A stretch of 64,000 bases of DNA. It comes from an uncultured Rhizobiaceae group bacterium. Lineage in GTDB: Bacteria; Pseudomonadota; Alphaproteobacteria; Rhizobiales; Rhizobiaceae. The DNA lies in contig CALLUS010000014.1 in the NCBI GenBank assembly GCA_938010435.1, positions 62,001 to 126,000 of the forward strand, written 5' to 3'. Both the position numbers and the translations under genes were made by a program. Positions 7,854 through 16,593 of the stretch are shown piece after piece; the first letter of the stretch is position 1; the number at the start of each line of letters is the position of its first letter. Below the pieces are notes generated by a model that ran no database searches, was not told the DNA's origin, and saw nothing but the letters and a program-made list of their open reading frames with translations.

Positions 7854-8614
7854 GCCGCTAAACCTTGTGCATCAGCACTTTCACCTTCGACAAGTTCTAA
7901 AAACACTTCTTCTAGCGTTGAAGATTTATTGCCCGAGCGACCTTTTAATTCTTCGAACGTGCCTTCTGCAATCAAACGACCATTGGCAATCACACCAATG
8001 CGTTCCGCCATACGTTCCGCAACTTCCAGAATGTGGGTCGTCATGATCACCGTTGTCCCCTTCTCCACACGAGAAAGAAGAACGTCTTTCACCTGACGGG
8101 CAGAACCGGCATCAAGACCGGTCAAAGGTTCATCCAGAATGATCAATTGCGGTTCGTGCACCAATGCCCCTGCAAGCGCCACCTTCTGACGCATACCTTT
8201 TGAAAATCCTCCACAACGTTCCGTTTGGTGGGCTTTCAACCCAAGCCATTCAATCAACTCTATGGATCGCGCTTCAGCAATCGATGGGTCAACGCCCCAC
8301 AAACCAGAAACGAATTCCAGATATTCCATCGGCGTGAGTTTATCATAGATCATCGGTTCATCAGAAACCCACGCCACTTTGCGCCGTGCTTCGATTGGAT
8401 CGTTCAACACATCGCTGCCAAACACCGAAATCTCACCTGCATCCGGCTGCAACAAACCTGCCACCATACGCAATGTAGTCGTTTTGCCAGCGCCATTCGG
8501 GCCCAGTAAAGCGTAGAACTCACCACCAAAAATTTTCAAATCCATCCCGTCAACAGCCGGACGGTCGAATGTCTTACAAAGTCCTTGAACCTTTAGCGCT
8601 AGTTCTTGAGTCAT
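7850..8614 (-). CDS. ABC transporter ATP-binding protein
   Basis: The Walker A motif GPNGAGKTT, signature region GGFSKGMRQKVALAGAL and Walker B LIILDEPLTGLD are intact in a 254-residue protein, the usual size for an ABC-2 type exporter ATPase. I chose the ATG at 8614 (MTQELALK); the longer reading would need a TTG at 8656. It is coupled to the permease by ATGA and divergent from the AraC regulator. The cargo is unknown. Confidence 0.9.
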   Translation of the reverse strand: MTQELALKVQGLCKTFDRPAVDGMDLKIFGGEFYALLGPNGAGKTTTLRMVAGLLQPDAGEISVFGSDVLNDPIEARRKVAWVSDEPMIYDKLTPMEYLEFVSGLWGVDPSIAEARSIELIEWLGLKAHQTERCGGFSKGMRQKVALAGALVHEPQLIILDEPLTGLDAGSARQVKDVLLSRVEKGTTVIMTTHILEVAERMAERIGVIANGRLIAEGTFEELKGRSGNKSSTLEEVFLELVEGESADAQGLAA

Positions 8615-8738
8615 AATGTCTGCCCACAGTGTTTTTTCAAAATATAAGCGCGGCAACTTTCCAGCTCATGAAGCTGTTTGGTTAAAAAATTCACACTTTT
8701 GGGCACATCACAAATCTGACACCGCGCAAACTATTCAC

Positions 8739-8748
8739 TTTGCGACAT
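8739..8748 (+). promoter_or_regulatory. TTTGCGACAT motif before the AraC regulator
   Basis: The ten bases are 53 bases before the regulator start and follow CGCAAA at 8725-8730, giving CGCAAA-N8-TTTGCG. The same ten bases occur at 14974-14983, before the dimethylglycine dehydrogenase-like gene, so this may be a shared binding site. Confidence 0.3.
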
Positions 8749-8801
8749 ACAATTTCCATGATACCGCAGAATTTGAAGATTCATGCTGATGGGAGTTGAG
8801 C

Positions 8802-9851
8802 ATGGAAATAATATCGTACCCTAACCAAAGTTCGAGCACACTCGACACCAAACAAGCGCTTTCGCCCAATGCGACCCGCAGTTTTGTGTTCTTCTTGGTA
8901 CCCGATTTTTCAATGATTGCATTTGCAACTGCAATTGAAGCCCTGCGTTTGGCCAACCGTATGCTTACATACGACAGCTATAAATGGCGTTTGGCCTCTA
9001 TAGATGGTGAAACTGTAAAAGCATCTAACGGCGTCGAAGTCTCCGTCAACACATCACTTGCAGATGAACGTAGAATGCTGTCGGGCAAAGATCGTCCTTC
9101 TATGGTGTTTGTGTGTTCAGGCGTAAATGTTGAAAAATACAACGAAAAATCTGTTCAAGGTTGGATTCGCGAAGAACACAATCGTGGCGTGTCCATTGGT
9201 GGTTTGTGTACTGGTGCGCACATCCTCGCATCAGCTGGCCTATTGGCAAATCGACGCTGTGCGATCCATTGGGAAAACTTGCCCGGCTTTTCTGAAGCAT
9301 TTCCCAAGGCTGATGTTTATGCGGATTTGTTTGAAGTTGATGGCAACATTTATACCTGTGCAGGTGGCACCGCTGCCTTGGATATGATGCTCTCACTGAT
9401 TGCTGAAGATCATGATGAAAGTTTGATCAATTCAATTTGCGAGCAAGCCCTCACCGACCGCGTGCGTGGTCCCCATGATAGACAAAGATTGCCGTTGAGA
9501 GCACGTCTCGGCGTTCAAAATGTACGGATTCTATCCATTATTGAAATGATGGAAGCAAACTTATCCGAACCTCTCACATTGGTTGAAATTGCCCAATATG
9601 CGGGGCTGTCGCGGCGTCAGGTAGAGCGACTGTTCCGACAAAATATGGGGCGTTCGCCTGCGCGTTATTATTTGGAAATCAGGTTAGATCGCGCTCGGCA
9701 CTTATTGTTGCAATCGGCCCTTCCAGTGGTGGAAGTTGCCGTGGCATGTGGCTTTGTTTCCGCCTCACATTTTTCAAAATGTTACCGCGAACTTTACGGT
9801 CGTTCACCGCAACAAGAACGTGCAGAACGCCAAGCAGAACCTCTTGAGTAG
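8802..9851 (+). CDS. GlxA/GbdR-type AraC-family transcriptional regulator
   Basis: The 349-residue protein has an N-terminal DJ-1/PfpI-like sensor domain (FVFFLVPDFSMIAFATAIEA, then GGLCTGAHILASAGLLA) and a C-terminal AraC pair of helix-turn-helix motifs (EIAQYAGLSRRQVERLF and ACGFVSASHFSKCYRELYG). ATG 8802 follows GGGAG with six bases between and is preferred over a TTG at 8796. Relatives such as GbdR, CdhR and ArgR control catabolism of glycine betaine, carnitine and arginine. With a dimethylglycine dehydrogenase-like gene 2.5 kb away, a betaine-type inducer is a reasonable guess. Confidence 0.87.
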   Translation: MEIISYPNQSSSTLDTKQALSPNATRSFVFFLVPDFSMIAFATAIEALRLANRMLTYDSYKWRLASIDGETVKASNGVEVSVNTSLADERRMLSGKDRPSMVFVCSGVNVEKYNEKSVQGWIREEHNRGVSIGGLCTGAHILASAGLLANRRCAIHWENLPGFSEAFPKADVYADLFEVDGNIYTCAGGTAALDMMLSLIAEDHDESLINSICEQALTDRVRGPHDRQRLPLRARLGVQNVRILSIIEMMEANLSEPLTLVEIAQYAGLSRRQVERLFRQNMGRSPARYYLEIRLDRARHLLLQSALPVVEVAVACGFVSASHFSKCYRELYGRSPQQERAERQAEPLE

Positions 9852-9873
9852 CAATTGAGCCCTATAAACTAAC

Positions 9874-12270
9874 TCATGCTGCGGACTTATCGCTTTTGCG
9901 TTTCATCAATTCTGGAATATCGGTCATTGGTTTTGGCATTTCGATCAAGAAGCCCTGCATCTCGTCACACCCTTCATCTTGTACCATTTTCAATTGAACA
10001 TCGCTTTCAATGCCCTCTGCAGCGGTTTTGATGCCAAGGTTTCCAGCCAATCCAAGAATGGATCGCACAATTGAAAGGTCTTCTTCAGATTTTTCAGCAG
10101 CTTGAATAAAGCTCTTGTCGATTTTAACCTTGTCGAATGGAAAACGCACCAGATAAGACAAGGATGAATAGCCAGTACCAAAATCATCAAGAGAAATGGT
10201 CACGCCCAGTTTACGCAATTCGTTGAATAAATTGCGGGTCTTCTCCGGGTTTTCAATCAGAATAGATTCTGTAACTTCGAGTTCCAAACGCTTGGGATCA
10301 AGCTCAGATTTTTCCAACGCGTCCGTCACCTGTTTATAGATTACTTTGCTCATAATCTGACGCGCAGAAACGTTAACAGCCACACGATGAGGTTTTTCCC
10401 ATTCAGCCGCATCTGCGCACGCACGCCGCAACACCCAGGAACCAATATCATTGATGAGACCGGTTTCTTCAGCCAACGGTATGAACGCGTCTGGTTGCAT
10501 CAATCCATGTTTGGGATGATTCCAGCGGATCAGTGCTTCATACGTACTAGCTTCACCAGTCGATGTGCTGGCGAGAGCTTGATAGTGAAGCACAAATTCA
10601 TCGTTACGAACCGCATGACGGAGATCAATTTCCAGTTCACGGCGCTTTCGCATCGCTTTGTCCATACCCGGCAAGAACATTTGGAGTGTATTTCCACCCT
10701 GCCCCTTGGCACGATAAAGGGCCAAATCCGCGTTGCGAATGATATCATCTCCGGAGGTCGGGCGGGTAGTGGCCATAGCCAAGCCAATGCAAGCCCCTAT
10801 GCTAACTGTATGGCCTTGAATATTAAACGGTCGCGCAAGATCAATCAGCACTAGATCTGCAAGTTTTCTGGAATCTGTTTCAGACTTCCCCGAACGATGA
10901 AGAACCGCGAATTCATCGCCTCCAAATCGAGCAACCAAATCGTCTTTCTGAACCAACCCCTGCAGTCGGCTCGCGACTTCACGCAAAAGCATATCACCAG
11001 AACTGTGTCCCAAATTATCATTGAGCGCTTTGAAGTTATCCAGATCGATATACATAACTCCAAATGGTTGCCCGTCTTCGGCATTTCCAGACTTGGCAAC
11101 GGAATTGTAAGCACCGCAGGTTTTTTCCAGTTCTTCAGAAAAACTATTTCGGTTTGGCAGATTTGTAATTTGGTCAAACCGCGCCAAATTATTTAACTTG
11201 TCTTGGGCGAATTTCCACTCTGTAACATCCGAAGCTGTTCCATTGAATCCGTTGAAAACACCTTCGTCATCAAACACGGGTTTCCCCATCAAGTTCCACC
11301 AACGGGCACCCTGTTTGGTATCGATCTGAACCATGTGATCGCGGAAAATAATACCCATTTCCAAACGCTGACGAAGCGGCTTACTTTTCAAATCAGAAGA
11401 CTCTTTTGCCTGTGGCAAGGATACAAACTTCTCAAATTTCAAACCAATAAGCTCTTCTTCCGGCAAGCCAAGATTTTCACAAAAACGCTCGGATGGCATT
11501 GTAATCTTGCCGTGTTTATCAGTGTGCCACATCCAATCACTGGAAGAATATTCAAAATCTTTCAACAACATACCGATGGTCGAACGCTGGGAAGCTAACT
11601 CGATTTGGGAAACATGCTGCGCTACCCAATTTCGTCCATAGTCAGCTGCCATTCGAGAAATTGCGATTGCAAATGTGAGCAGCATGAAGAGACAGGCAAA
11701 AATTACTGGACCAAACATGAATGAAAAAGTAATGGCTGCACCAGTGGCTACAATCACGCAAAATAATGTGGCCGCACGAGGAATCATTGCCATAGCAAAT
11801 GTGCCGCCCCCCATCATTCCTGCGCACATGCAGGTAATAAATATTTTTTGTTCGGTGGGCGCATCCAGCATAAACAAAATCGGCAGCGCAGCCCAGAAGC
11901 TAGCCAAAATTACCACATTAATCACAACACGGTTGGTAGACTTCCGGGGGCGCGCATCGCCTTTAATTTTGATCCGAAATCCGACACTCAACATACCCAT
12001 GAAAACGATCAACAGGCCTACGAAAATCCAAATTGATAGGGTGAGCAAATTTTCAGGTGAATACAAAGCATAGGCCGTCACCGCGATGTTGATGGTATTC
12101 ACCAACATCATAAGCGGCGTTGTCTTACGAACTGCTGCAACTTGGTGGCCGCGCAATTCATCAGCCATTTTTGAATTTGCCGAAAGTTGTTCAGCTGGAT
12201 CGCCAACCATTTCGCCAAAAAAATCTAGCACTGATGATTTCTCAGCAGCAGCAACGGCTTGTTCAATCAT
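9874..12270 (-). CDS. Membrane GGDEF-EAL protein with PAS domain
   Basis: This 798-residue protein probably makes or breaks cyclic di-GMP. About six membrane segments occupy residues 50-210, a PAS domain follows near 240-360 (SSDWMWHTDKHGKITMPSE), then GGDEF (RFGGDEFAVL near 450) and EAL (EALIRWNHP near 577, VNVSARQ, LEVTES, LDDFGTGYSSL, KIDKSFI, EGIES). Both catalytic signatures look intact, so neither activity can be excluded. The start follows GAGGTGAGAA, a good ribosome site. A near-consensus CtrA box lies 62-76 bases upstream, fitting cell-cycle control. The adjacent polysaccharide locus and the LapG-like peptidase at 32.6 kb are possible downstream processes. Confidence 0.92.
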   Translation of the reverse strand: MIEQAVAAAEKSSVLDFFGEMVGDPAEQLSANSKMADELRGHQVAAVRKTTPLMMLVNTINIAVTAYALYSPENLLTLSIWIFVGLLIVFMGMLSVGFRIKIKGDARPRKSTNRVVINVVILASFWAALPILFMLDAPTEQKIFITCMCAGMMGGGTFAMAMIPRAATLFCVIVATGAAITFSFMFGPVIFACLFMLLTFAIAISRMAADYGRNWVAQHVSQIELASQRSTIGMLLKDFEYSSSDWMWHTDKHGKITMPSERFCENLGLPEEELIGLKFEKFVSLPQAKESSDLKSKPLRQRLEMGIIFRDHMVQIDTKQGARWWNLMGKPVFDDEGVFNGFNGTASDVTEWKFAQDKLNNLARFDQITNLPNRNSFSEELEKTCGAYNSVAKSGNAEDGQPFGVMYIDLDNFKALNDNLGHSSGDMLLREVASRLQGLVQKDDLVARFGGDEFAVLHRSGKSETDSRKLADLVLIDLARPFNIQGHTVSIGACIGLAMATTRPTSGDDIIRNADLALYRAKGQGGNTLQMFLPGMDKAMRKRRELEIDLRHAVRNDEFVLHYQALASTSTGEASTYEALIRWNHPKHGLMQPDAFIPLAEETGLINDIGSWVLRRACADAAEWEKPHRVAVNVSARQIMSKVIYKQVTDALEKSELDPKRLELEVTESILIENPEKTRNLFNELRKLGVTISLDDFGTGYSSLSYLVRFPFDKVKIDKSFIQAAEKSEEDLSIVRSILGLAGNLGIKTAAEGIESDVQLKMVQDEGCDEMQGFLIEMPKPMTDIPELMKRKSDKSAA

Positions 12271-12331
12271 TTCTCACCTCAACGTAGCAGCGACTAAGCT
12301 ACAGATTCGGCTGAAAATACATTCCCGTACG

Positions 12332-12346
12332 TTAGCAAACTGTTAA
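12332..12346. promoter_or_regulatory. Near-consensus CtrA box before the GGDEF-EAL gene
   Basis: TTAG-CAAACTG-TTAA matches the CtrA pattern TTAA-N7-TTAA at seven of eight positions. It ends 62 bases before the GGDEF-EAL start codon at 12270, a normal promoter distance. Confidence 0.4.
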
Positions 12347-12367
12347 TTATACAATATAAAGAACCAT

Positions 12368-14884
12368 TTAGGTATCAGCACGCAGACGTTCATTGGATGG
12401 ATCAAACGGGCTTTCTTCAATAACTGTTGCATCAAACATTTGACCCAGAATTTTAATCTGCAATCCGTTACCAACAGCCTCTTGACCAGGTTTCACCATA
12501 GCAAGAGCAATACTCTTACCAGTCCGATACCCAAAACCGCCATGCGTAGCTCTGCCAATCAACTCCCCGTCTTTGTAAATCGCCTCCGAACCGCGGGCGT
12601 CCACATCAGTAACACCATGCACTTCCAGCGTGACAAATTTCCATTTGTCGCCGGCTTCATGTCGCTTGACTAAAGCCTCCTTACCCACAAATTCTTTTTC
12701 CAACTTGATGAACCGGTCCAACGCGGATTCAAAGGCAGAATATTCAATGGAGAGCTCTCGCGGGATCAAGCGATACGACTTCTCGATCGCCATAGCAGTC
12801 ATGGCGCGAATACCAAATGGCTTGATGCCAAACTCTACCCCCGCTTCCATAACGGCATCCCAAACAGCGTTTTGAGTTTCCATCGGGTGATGAAGCTCCC
12901 AGCCCAATTCACCGACAAAATTTACCCGCAACGCATGAGCAGTTGCTGTGCCGACAGAGATTTTCTGACCTGTGAGCCATGGGAAATTGGCATTGTCTAA
13001 TTTTGCACGGGTGAGCTTTTCGAGAACTTTACGACTATTCGGCCCAGCGAGAACCAAAACGCCTTGTTTTTCTGTGATCGGCGTGAGCGTAACAGATCCA
13101 TCATCAGGCAAATGACGATACAGCACATCATGGTCGTGGGTCATGTAAGCACCAGCGGACACCAGATAGAAACTACCCGGAGCCGCTTCATATACAGTAA
13201 ATTCAGATTTCACACCGCCGTGTTTCGTCAACAAATGGCACAATGCAATACGTCCGCGTTTCTTTGGAATTTTGTTGGCAAGAATGCTTTCCAACCAGTC
13301 TCTTGCACCCGGCCCGGACACGACCATTTTAGCAAATGCGGACATGTCGAGCAGACCGCAGCTTTCAGAAACCGCTTTAACTTCGTTGCCCACATGTTCA
13401 AAATAGTTTGAACGACGGAAAGACCATTTTTCACGGACTTTGCCTGTATAGTCGGCAGGAGCGTAATTTTCGTGAATCAGCAAATCGGCGCCCACGCCTC
13501 GTTCACTTTCAGGTAGTTCATAGCCTTCCGGCGCATACCAGTTTGCACGCTCCCAGCCATAAACAGAACCAAACACAGCACCATGCGCTTTTTGACGGTC
13601 ATAGGAAGGTGTTGTCTTCAACGGCCGTGCAGCGGAACGCTCTTCATCTGGAAAATGCAGCGTGAAAACATTGGCATAGGCCTCCTCGTTTTTCTCACGA
13701 AGATAACCTTCGGTCGCATAAGGACCATATCTGCGTGGGTCAACACCCATCATATCAATGGTAGGTTCCCCATCGACAATCCATTCGGCCAGTTGCCACC
13801 CCGCGCCACCTGCAGCAGTGATGCCAAACGAATGGCCTTCATTCAGCCAGAAACCTTTTTTTCCCGGCGCAGGCCCAATGATCGGATTGCCATCGGGGGT
13901 ATAGGCAATCGCACCATTGTAAACTTTCTTGATACCTGCTTCGCCGAAGTAAGGCACACGTTCAACCGCCGTTTCAATATGCGGCATAAGACGGTCCAGA
14001 TCTTCTTGGAACAGCTCGTATTCGCTTTCATCGTCCGGCCCATCAACATAGCAACACGGCGCGCCCTTTTCGTAAGGTCCAAGCAACAAGCCGCCCGCTT
14101 CTTCGCGCATATACCAAGCACTATCACTTTCGCGCAATACGCAAAGTTCGTCGCCACCTTCGGCGCGAAATTTTTGAATTTCAGGATGTGCTTCCGTCAC
14201 AATATACTGATGCTCAACCGGAATAACGGGAACATCCAACCCGACCATGGCACCCGTTTTACGGGCAAAGTTACCTGAGCAGGAAATCACATGCTCGCAT
14301 TCAATATTGCCTTGATCTGTTTCCACAAGCCAAGTGCCATCGTCTTGTTGGATTATCGCTTTGACATCCGTATTACGATGGATTTTTGCACCCCGGTCAC
14401 GCGCGCCTTTGGCCAAAGCTTGGGTCAGGTCTGCCGGTTGAATATACCCATCATCAGGGTGTTGAATAGCGCCCAAAAGTCCATCCGTGTTCACATATGG
14501 CCACTTCGCTTTGATCTCTTCTGGCGTCAGCTTGACCACATCAATCCCGATGGTTTCAGCAACACCCATATAATATTCATATTCTTCCCAGCGATCTTTC
14601 GAACGTGCCAAGCGCACATTGGTCACATTGCGAAATCCGGTATCCATACCGGTCTCTTCGGCTAGTTCTTGATAAAATTTCACCGAATATTTGTGAATTT
14701 GGCCAACGGAGTAAGACATGTTGAACAAAGGCAGCAAACCCGCTGCATGCCATGTTGAGCCAGATGTCAGCTCTTTGCGTTCAAGCAACACACAGTCATT
14801 CCAGCCTTTCTTGGCCAGATGATACAATGTGGAAACACCTACGACACCGCCACCGATTACAACTGCACGCGCTTTATTTTGCAT
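12368..14884 (-). CDS. Dimethylglycine/sarcosine dehydrogenase-like flavoprotein
   Basis: The 838 residues have the layout of DMGDH: a DAO-type FAD domain with VIGGGVVGVS at about 9-18, the STWHAAG segment at about 43-49 whose histidine binds FAD covalently in relatives, a linker, then a GcvT-like folate domain (from about 440, including GELGWELHHP). Such enzymes oxidatively demethylate N-methylated glycines and pass the one-carbon unit to THF. This fits the metF and methyltransferase genes nearby. Substrate could be dimethylglycine, sarcosine or another N-methyl amine. It is transcribed towards the GGDEF gene and is divergent from the UbiA fusion gene. Confidence 0.88.
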   Translation of the reverse strand: MQNKARAVVIGGGVVGVSTLYHLAKKGWNDCVLLERKELTSGSTWHAAGLLPLFNMSYSVGQIHKYSVKFYQELAEETGMDTGFRNVTNVRLARSKDRWEEYEYYMGVAETIGIDVVKLTPEEIKAKWPYVNTDGLLGAIQHPDDGYIQPADLTQALAKGARDRGAKIHRNTDVKAIIQQDDGTWLVETDQGNIECEHVISCSGNFARKTGAMVGLDVPVIPVEHQYIVTEAHPEIQKFRAEGGDELCVLRESDSAWYMREEAGGLLLGPYEKGAPCCYVDGPDDESEYELFQEDLDRLMPHIETAVERVPYFGEAGIKKVYNGAIAYTPDGNPIIGPAPGKKGFWLNEGHSFGITAAGGAGWQLAEWIVDGEPTIDMMGVDPRRYGPYATEGYLREKNEEAYANVFTLHFPDEERSAARPLKTTPSYDRQKAHGAVFGSVYGWERANWYAPEGYELPESERGVGADLLIHENYAPADYTGKVREKWSFRRSNYFEHVGNEVKAVSESCGLLDMSAFAKMVVSGPGARDWLESILANKIPKKRGRIALCHLLTKHGGVKSEFTVYEAAPGSFYLVSAGAYMTHDHDVLYRHLPDDGSVTLTPITEKQGVLVLAGPNSRKVLEKLTRAKLDNANFPWLTGQKISVGTATAHALRVNFVGELGWELHHPMETQNAVWDAVMEAGVEFGIKPFGIRAMTAMAIEKSYRLIPRELSIEYSAFESALDRFIKLEKEFVGKEALVKRHEAGDKWKFVTLEVHGVTDVDARGSEAIYKDGELIGRATHGGFGYRTGKSIALAMVKPGQEAVGNGLQIKILGQMFDATVIEESPFDPSNERLRADT

Positions 14885-14973
14885 TGTTTAAAACCTGATA
14901 TTAAAGCTGGGCGGAAAATTCGCCACTTATTCATGACACAATACTCCGTCTGCAAACCTTTGCCACCACACTG

Positions 14974-14983
14974 TTTGCGACAT
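14974..14983 (+). promoter_or_regulatory. TTTGCGACAT motif before the dimethylglycine dehydrogenase-like gene
   Basis: The motif is identical to the ten bases before the GlxA/GbdR-type regulator at 8739-8748. GCAAAC at 14952-14957 precedes it, as a similar element does there, but with a different spacing (16 bases against 7). It lies about 90 bases from the dehydrogenase start. Confidence 0.3.
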
Positions 14984-15005
14984 CTGCAATGAAGGCCGCG
15001 ACCAA

Positions 15006-15031
15006 GGAACAACACCGGCGCTTGCATGGTT
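15006..15031 (+). promoter_or_regulatory. Possible EcfG-type general stress promoter
   Basis: GGAAC (15006-15010) and GGTT (15028-15031) are separated by 17 bases, close to the alphaproteobacterial EcfG pattern GGAAC-N16/17-CGTT with one mismatch. It would start transcription about 90 bases before the HAD-UbiA fusion gene. Evidence is the match alone. Confidence 0.28.
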
Positions 15032-15126
15032 AAAAAACCTCGAATTCAATGCCCATAATTTGATTGAATTGAGACATGAAATTTGAATTTATTTACGCCA
15101 TTTTACTCCCAGGGGATGGGGTAACG

Positions 15127-16593
15127 ATGACGATGAATTCAGAATTTACAGATCAAGCAACCATGAACAGACCGCTTTGCGTGGATCTGGACGGTACGTT
15201 GATTAAAACTGATATGCTGTACGAAGCCATCGTACTGTTGGTTCGACAAAACCCATTCAACTTGCTCTTGCTTGTTTTCTGGATTTTGCGAGGCAAAGCT
15301 TACATGAAGGCCCGCATCGCAGAGAAAGTAATGCCGAGCGCAGATCGGCTACCTTACAACAAAACTGTCATAGATTGGCTGATAGAACAAAAGAAACGTG
15401 GCAGGTTTTTAATCCTCGCCACAGCATCCCACAAATATTATGCACAAGCCGTTGCGAAACATCTCGGTTTGTTCGACCACGTTGAAGCAAGTTGCGAAAC
15501 AACAAACCTGTCTTCCAGTCGTAAAGCTGATCGCCTCACTACAAATTACGGTGAAGATGGCTTTGACTATGTGGGCAATTCCAAAGACGACGTGAAAGTT
15601 TGGGATAAAGCCCGAACCGCATTCATCGTGGGCAAAGAACGCGCTGGCCAGATGTATTTGCACAATGACAATGCATTTCAGATCGTTGAAACAGAAGTAA
15701 ACAAACCGAAATGGAAAATCTGGTTGAAAGCCATTCGAATTCATCAATGGTTGAAAAATTCGCTGCTTTTCGTGCCCGCAATTTTAGCGTCCCGCTATTT
15801 CGAATTCTCTACCATTATGAGCCTTGTATTGGCATTCATCTCTTTTGGTCTCTGCGCTTCCAGCGTCTATTTGCTGAACGACATGGTGGATGTGGAAGTT
15901 GATCGCAGACACCCAACAAAAAGAGACAGACCGCTGGCAAGTGGCGAAATTGGTATTTTACAAGCGGCCTGTGTTTCGTTGACAATGCTGTTTGCGGGCT
16001 TGGCTCTCTCACTTGCACTGCCAGTCTTATTTACCTTGGTGCTTGTTCTCTATTTCATCACCACCTGCGCTTACTCTTTCGTGTTGAAACGTCTCCTTTT
16101 AATTGATGTTCTCACACTTGCTGGCTTGTTCACCATTCGGGTTATCGCGGGCGCAGCGGCAGTGGAGGGTGAAGTCTCCACATGGTTACTGGCATTTTGT
16201 GTGTTCTTTTTCTTGAGTCTCGCACTGGTAAAACGTTTCGTTGAAATCACCACGGCAGACGCTGAAGTAAATCGCGCAAAAACAGGGCGTGGTTACCAGA
16301 CCGTTGATCTGGAAACTTTAGGACAAGGTGGCGTTGCTTCGGGCTTCGCGGCAGTCGTTGTGCTTGCATTGTTCATCGATTCTCCTGAAGTTACAGAATC
16401 TTACAAACACCCGGAAATGATCTGGTTAGTTTGCCCACTTGTGCTTTACATCGTATTTCGCATTTGGATTTTAGCCCGCCGCAAAGAAATGCACGACGAC
16501 CCTGTTGTCTTCTTGATTAAAGATTGGCGCAGTCAGATCATGATTGTTGCTGGCGCAATTATCATGCTCACATCACAAATGTTGTCATCATGA
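15127..16593 (+). CDS. HAD phosphatase-UbiA prenyltransferase fusion (DPPR synthase-like)
   Basis: The N-terminal 190 residues are a HAD phosphatase (CVDLDGTLIKTD, then ILATASHKYY). The rest is an integral membrane UbiA prenyltransferase with IRIHQWLKNSLLFVPA, the metal-binding NDMVDVEVDRRHPTKRDRPL and a second conserved aspartate in LLIDVLTLAGLFTIRVI. This UbiA type resembles Rv3806c, which joins PRPP and decaprenyl phosphate; a phosphatase then removes the 5-phosphate. The fusion would do both steps. I chose ATG 15127 after AGGGGATGGGG; 15133 is also possible and the frame stays open to 15076. The stop overlaps the DprE1-like gene by four bases, which strongly supports the pathway reading. 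Confidence 0.88.
   Translation: MTMNSEFTDQATMNRPLCVDLDGTLIKTDMLYEAIVLLVRQNPFNLLLLVFWILRGKAYMKARIAEKVMPSADRLPYNKTVIDWLIEQKKRGRFLILATASHKYYAQAVAKHLGLFDHVEASCETTNLSSSRKADRLTTNYGEDGFDYVGNSKDDVKVWDKARTAFIVGKERAGQMYLHNDNAFQIVETEVNKPKWKIWLKAIRIHQWLKNSLLFVPAILASRYFEFSTIMSLVLAFISFGLCASSVYLLNDMVDVEVDRRHPTKRDRPLASGEIGILQAACVSLTMLFAGLALSLALPVLFTLVLVLYFITTCAYSFVLKRLLLIDVLTLAGLFTIRVIAGAAAVEGEVSTWLLAFCVFFFLSLALVKRFVEITTADAEVNRAKTGRGYQTVDLETLGQGGVASGFAAVVVLALFIDSPEVTESYKHPEMIWLVCPLVLYIVFRIWILARRKEMHDDPVVFLIKDWRSQIMIVAGAIIMLTSQMLSS

Noticed and set aside
8662-8676. CAGCT-CATGA-AGCTG inverted repeat before the ABC genes
   Set aside because: Arms of five bases only and no promoter alignment; could be chance.
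13583-14278. 231-codon open frame antisense to the dimethylglycine dehydrogenase-like gene
   Set aside because: No domain, ribosome site or sensible composition; the opposite strand has a strongly supported protein.
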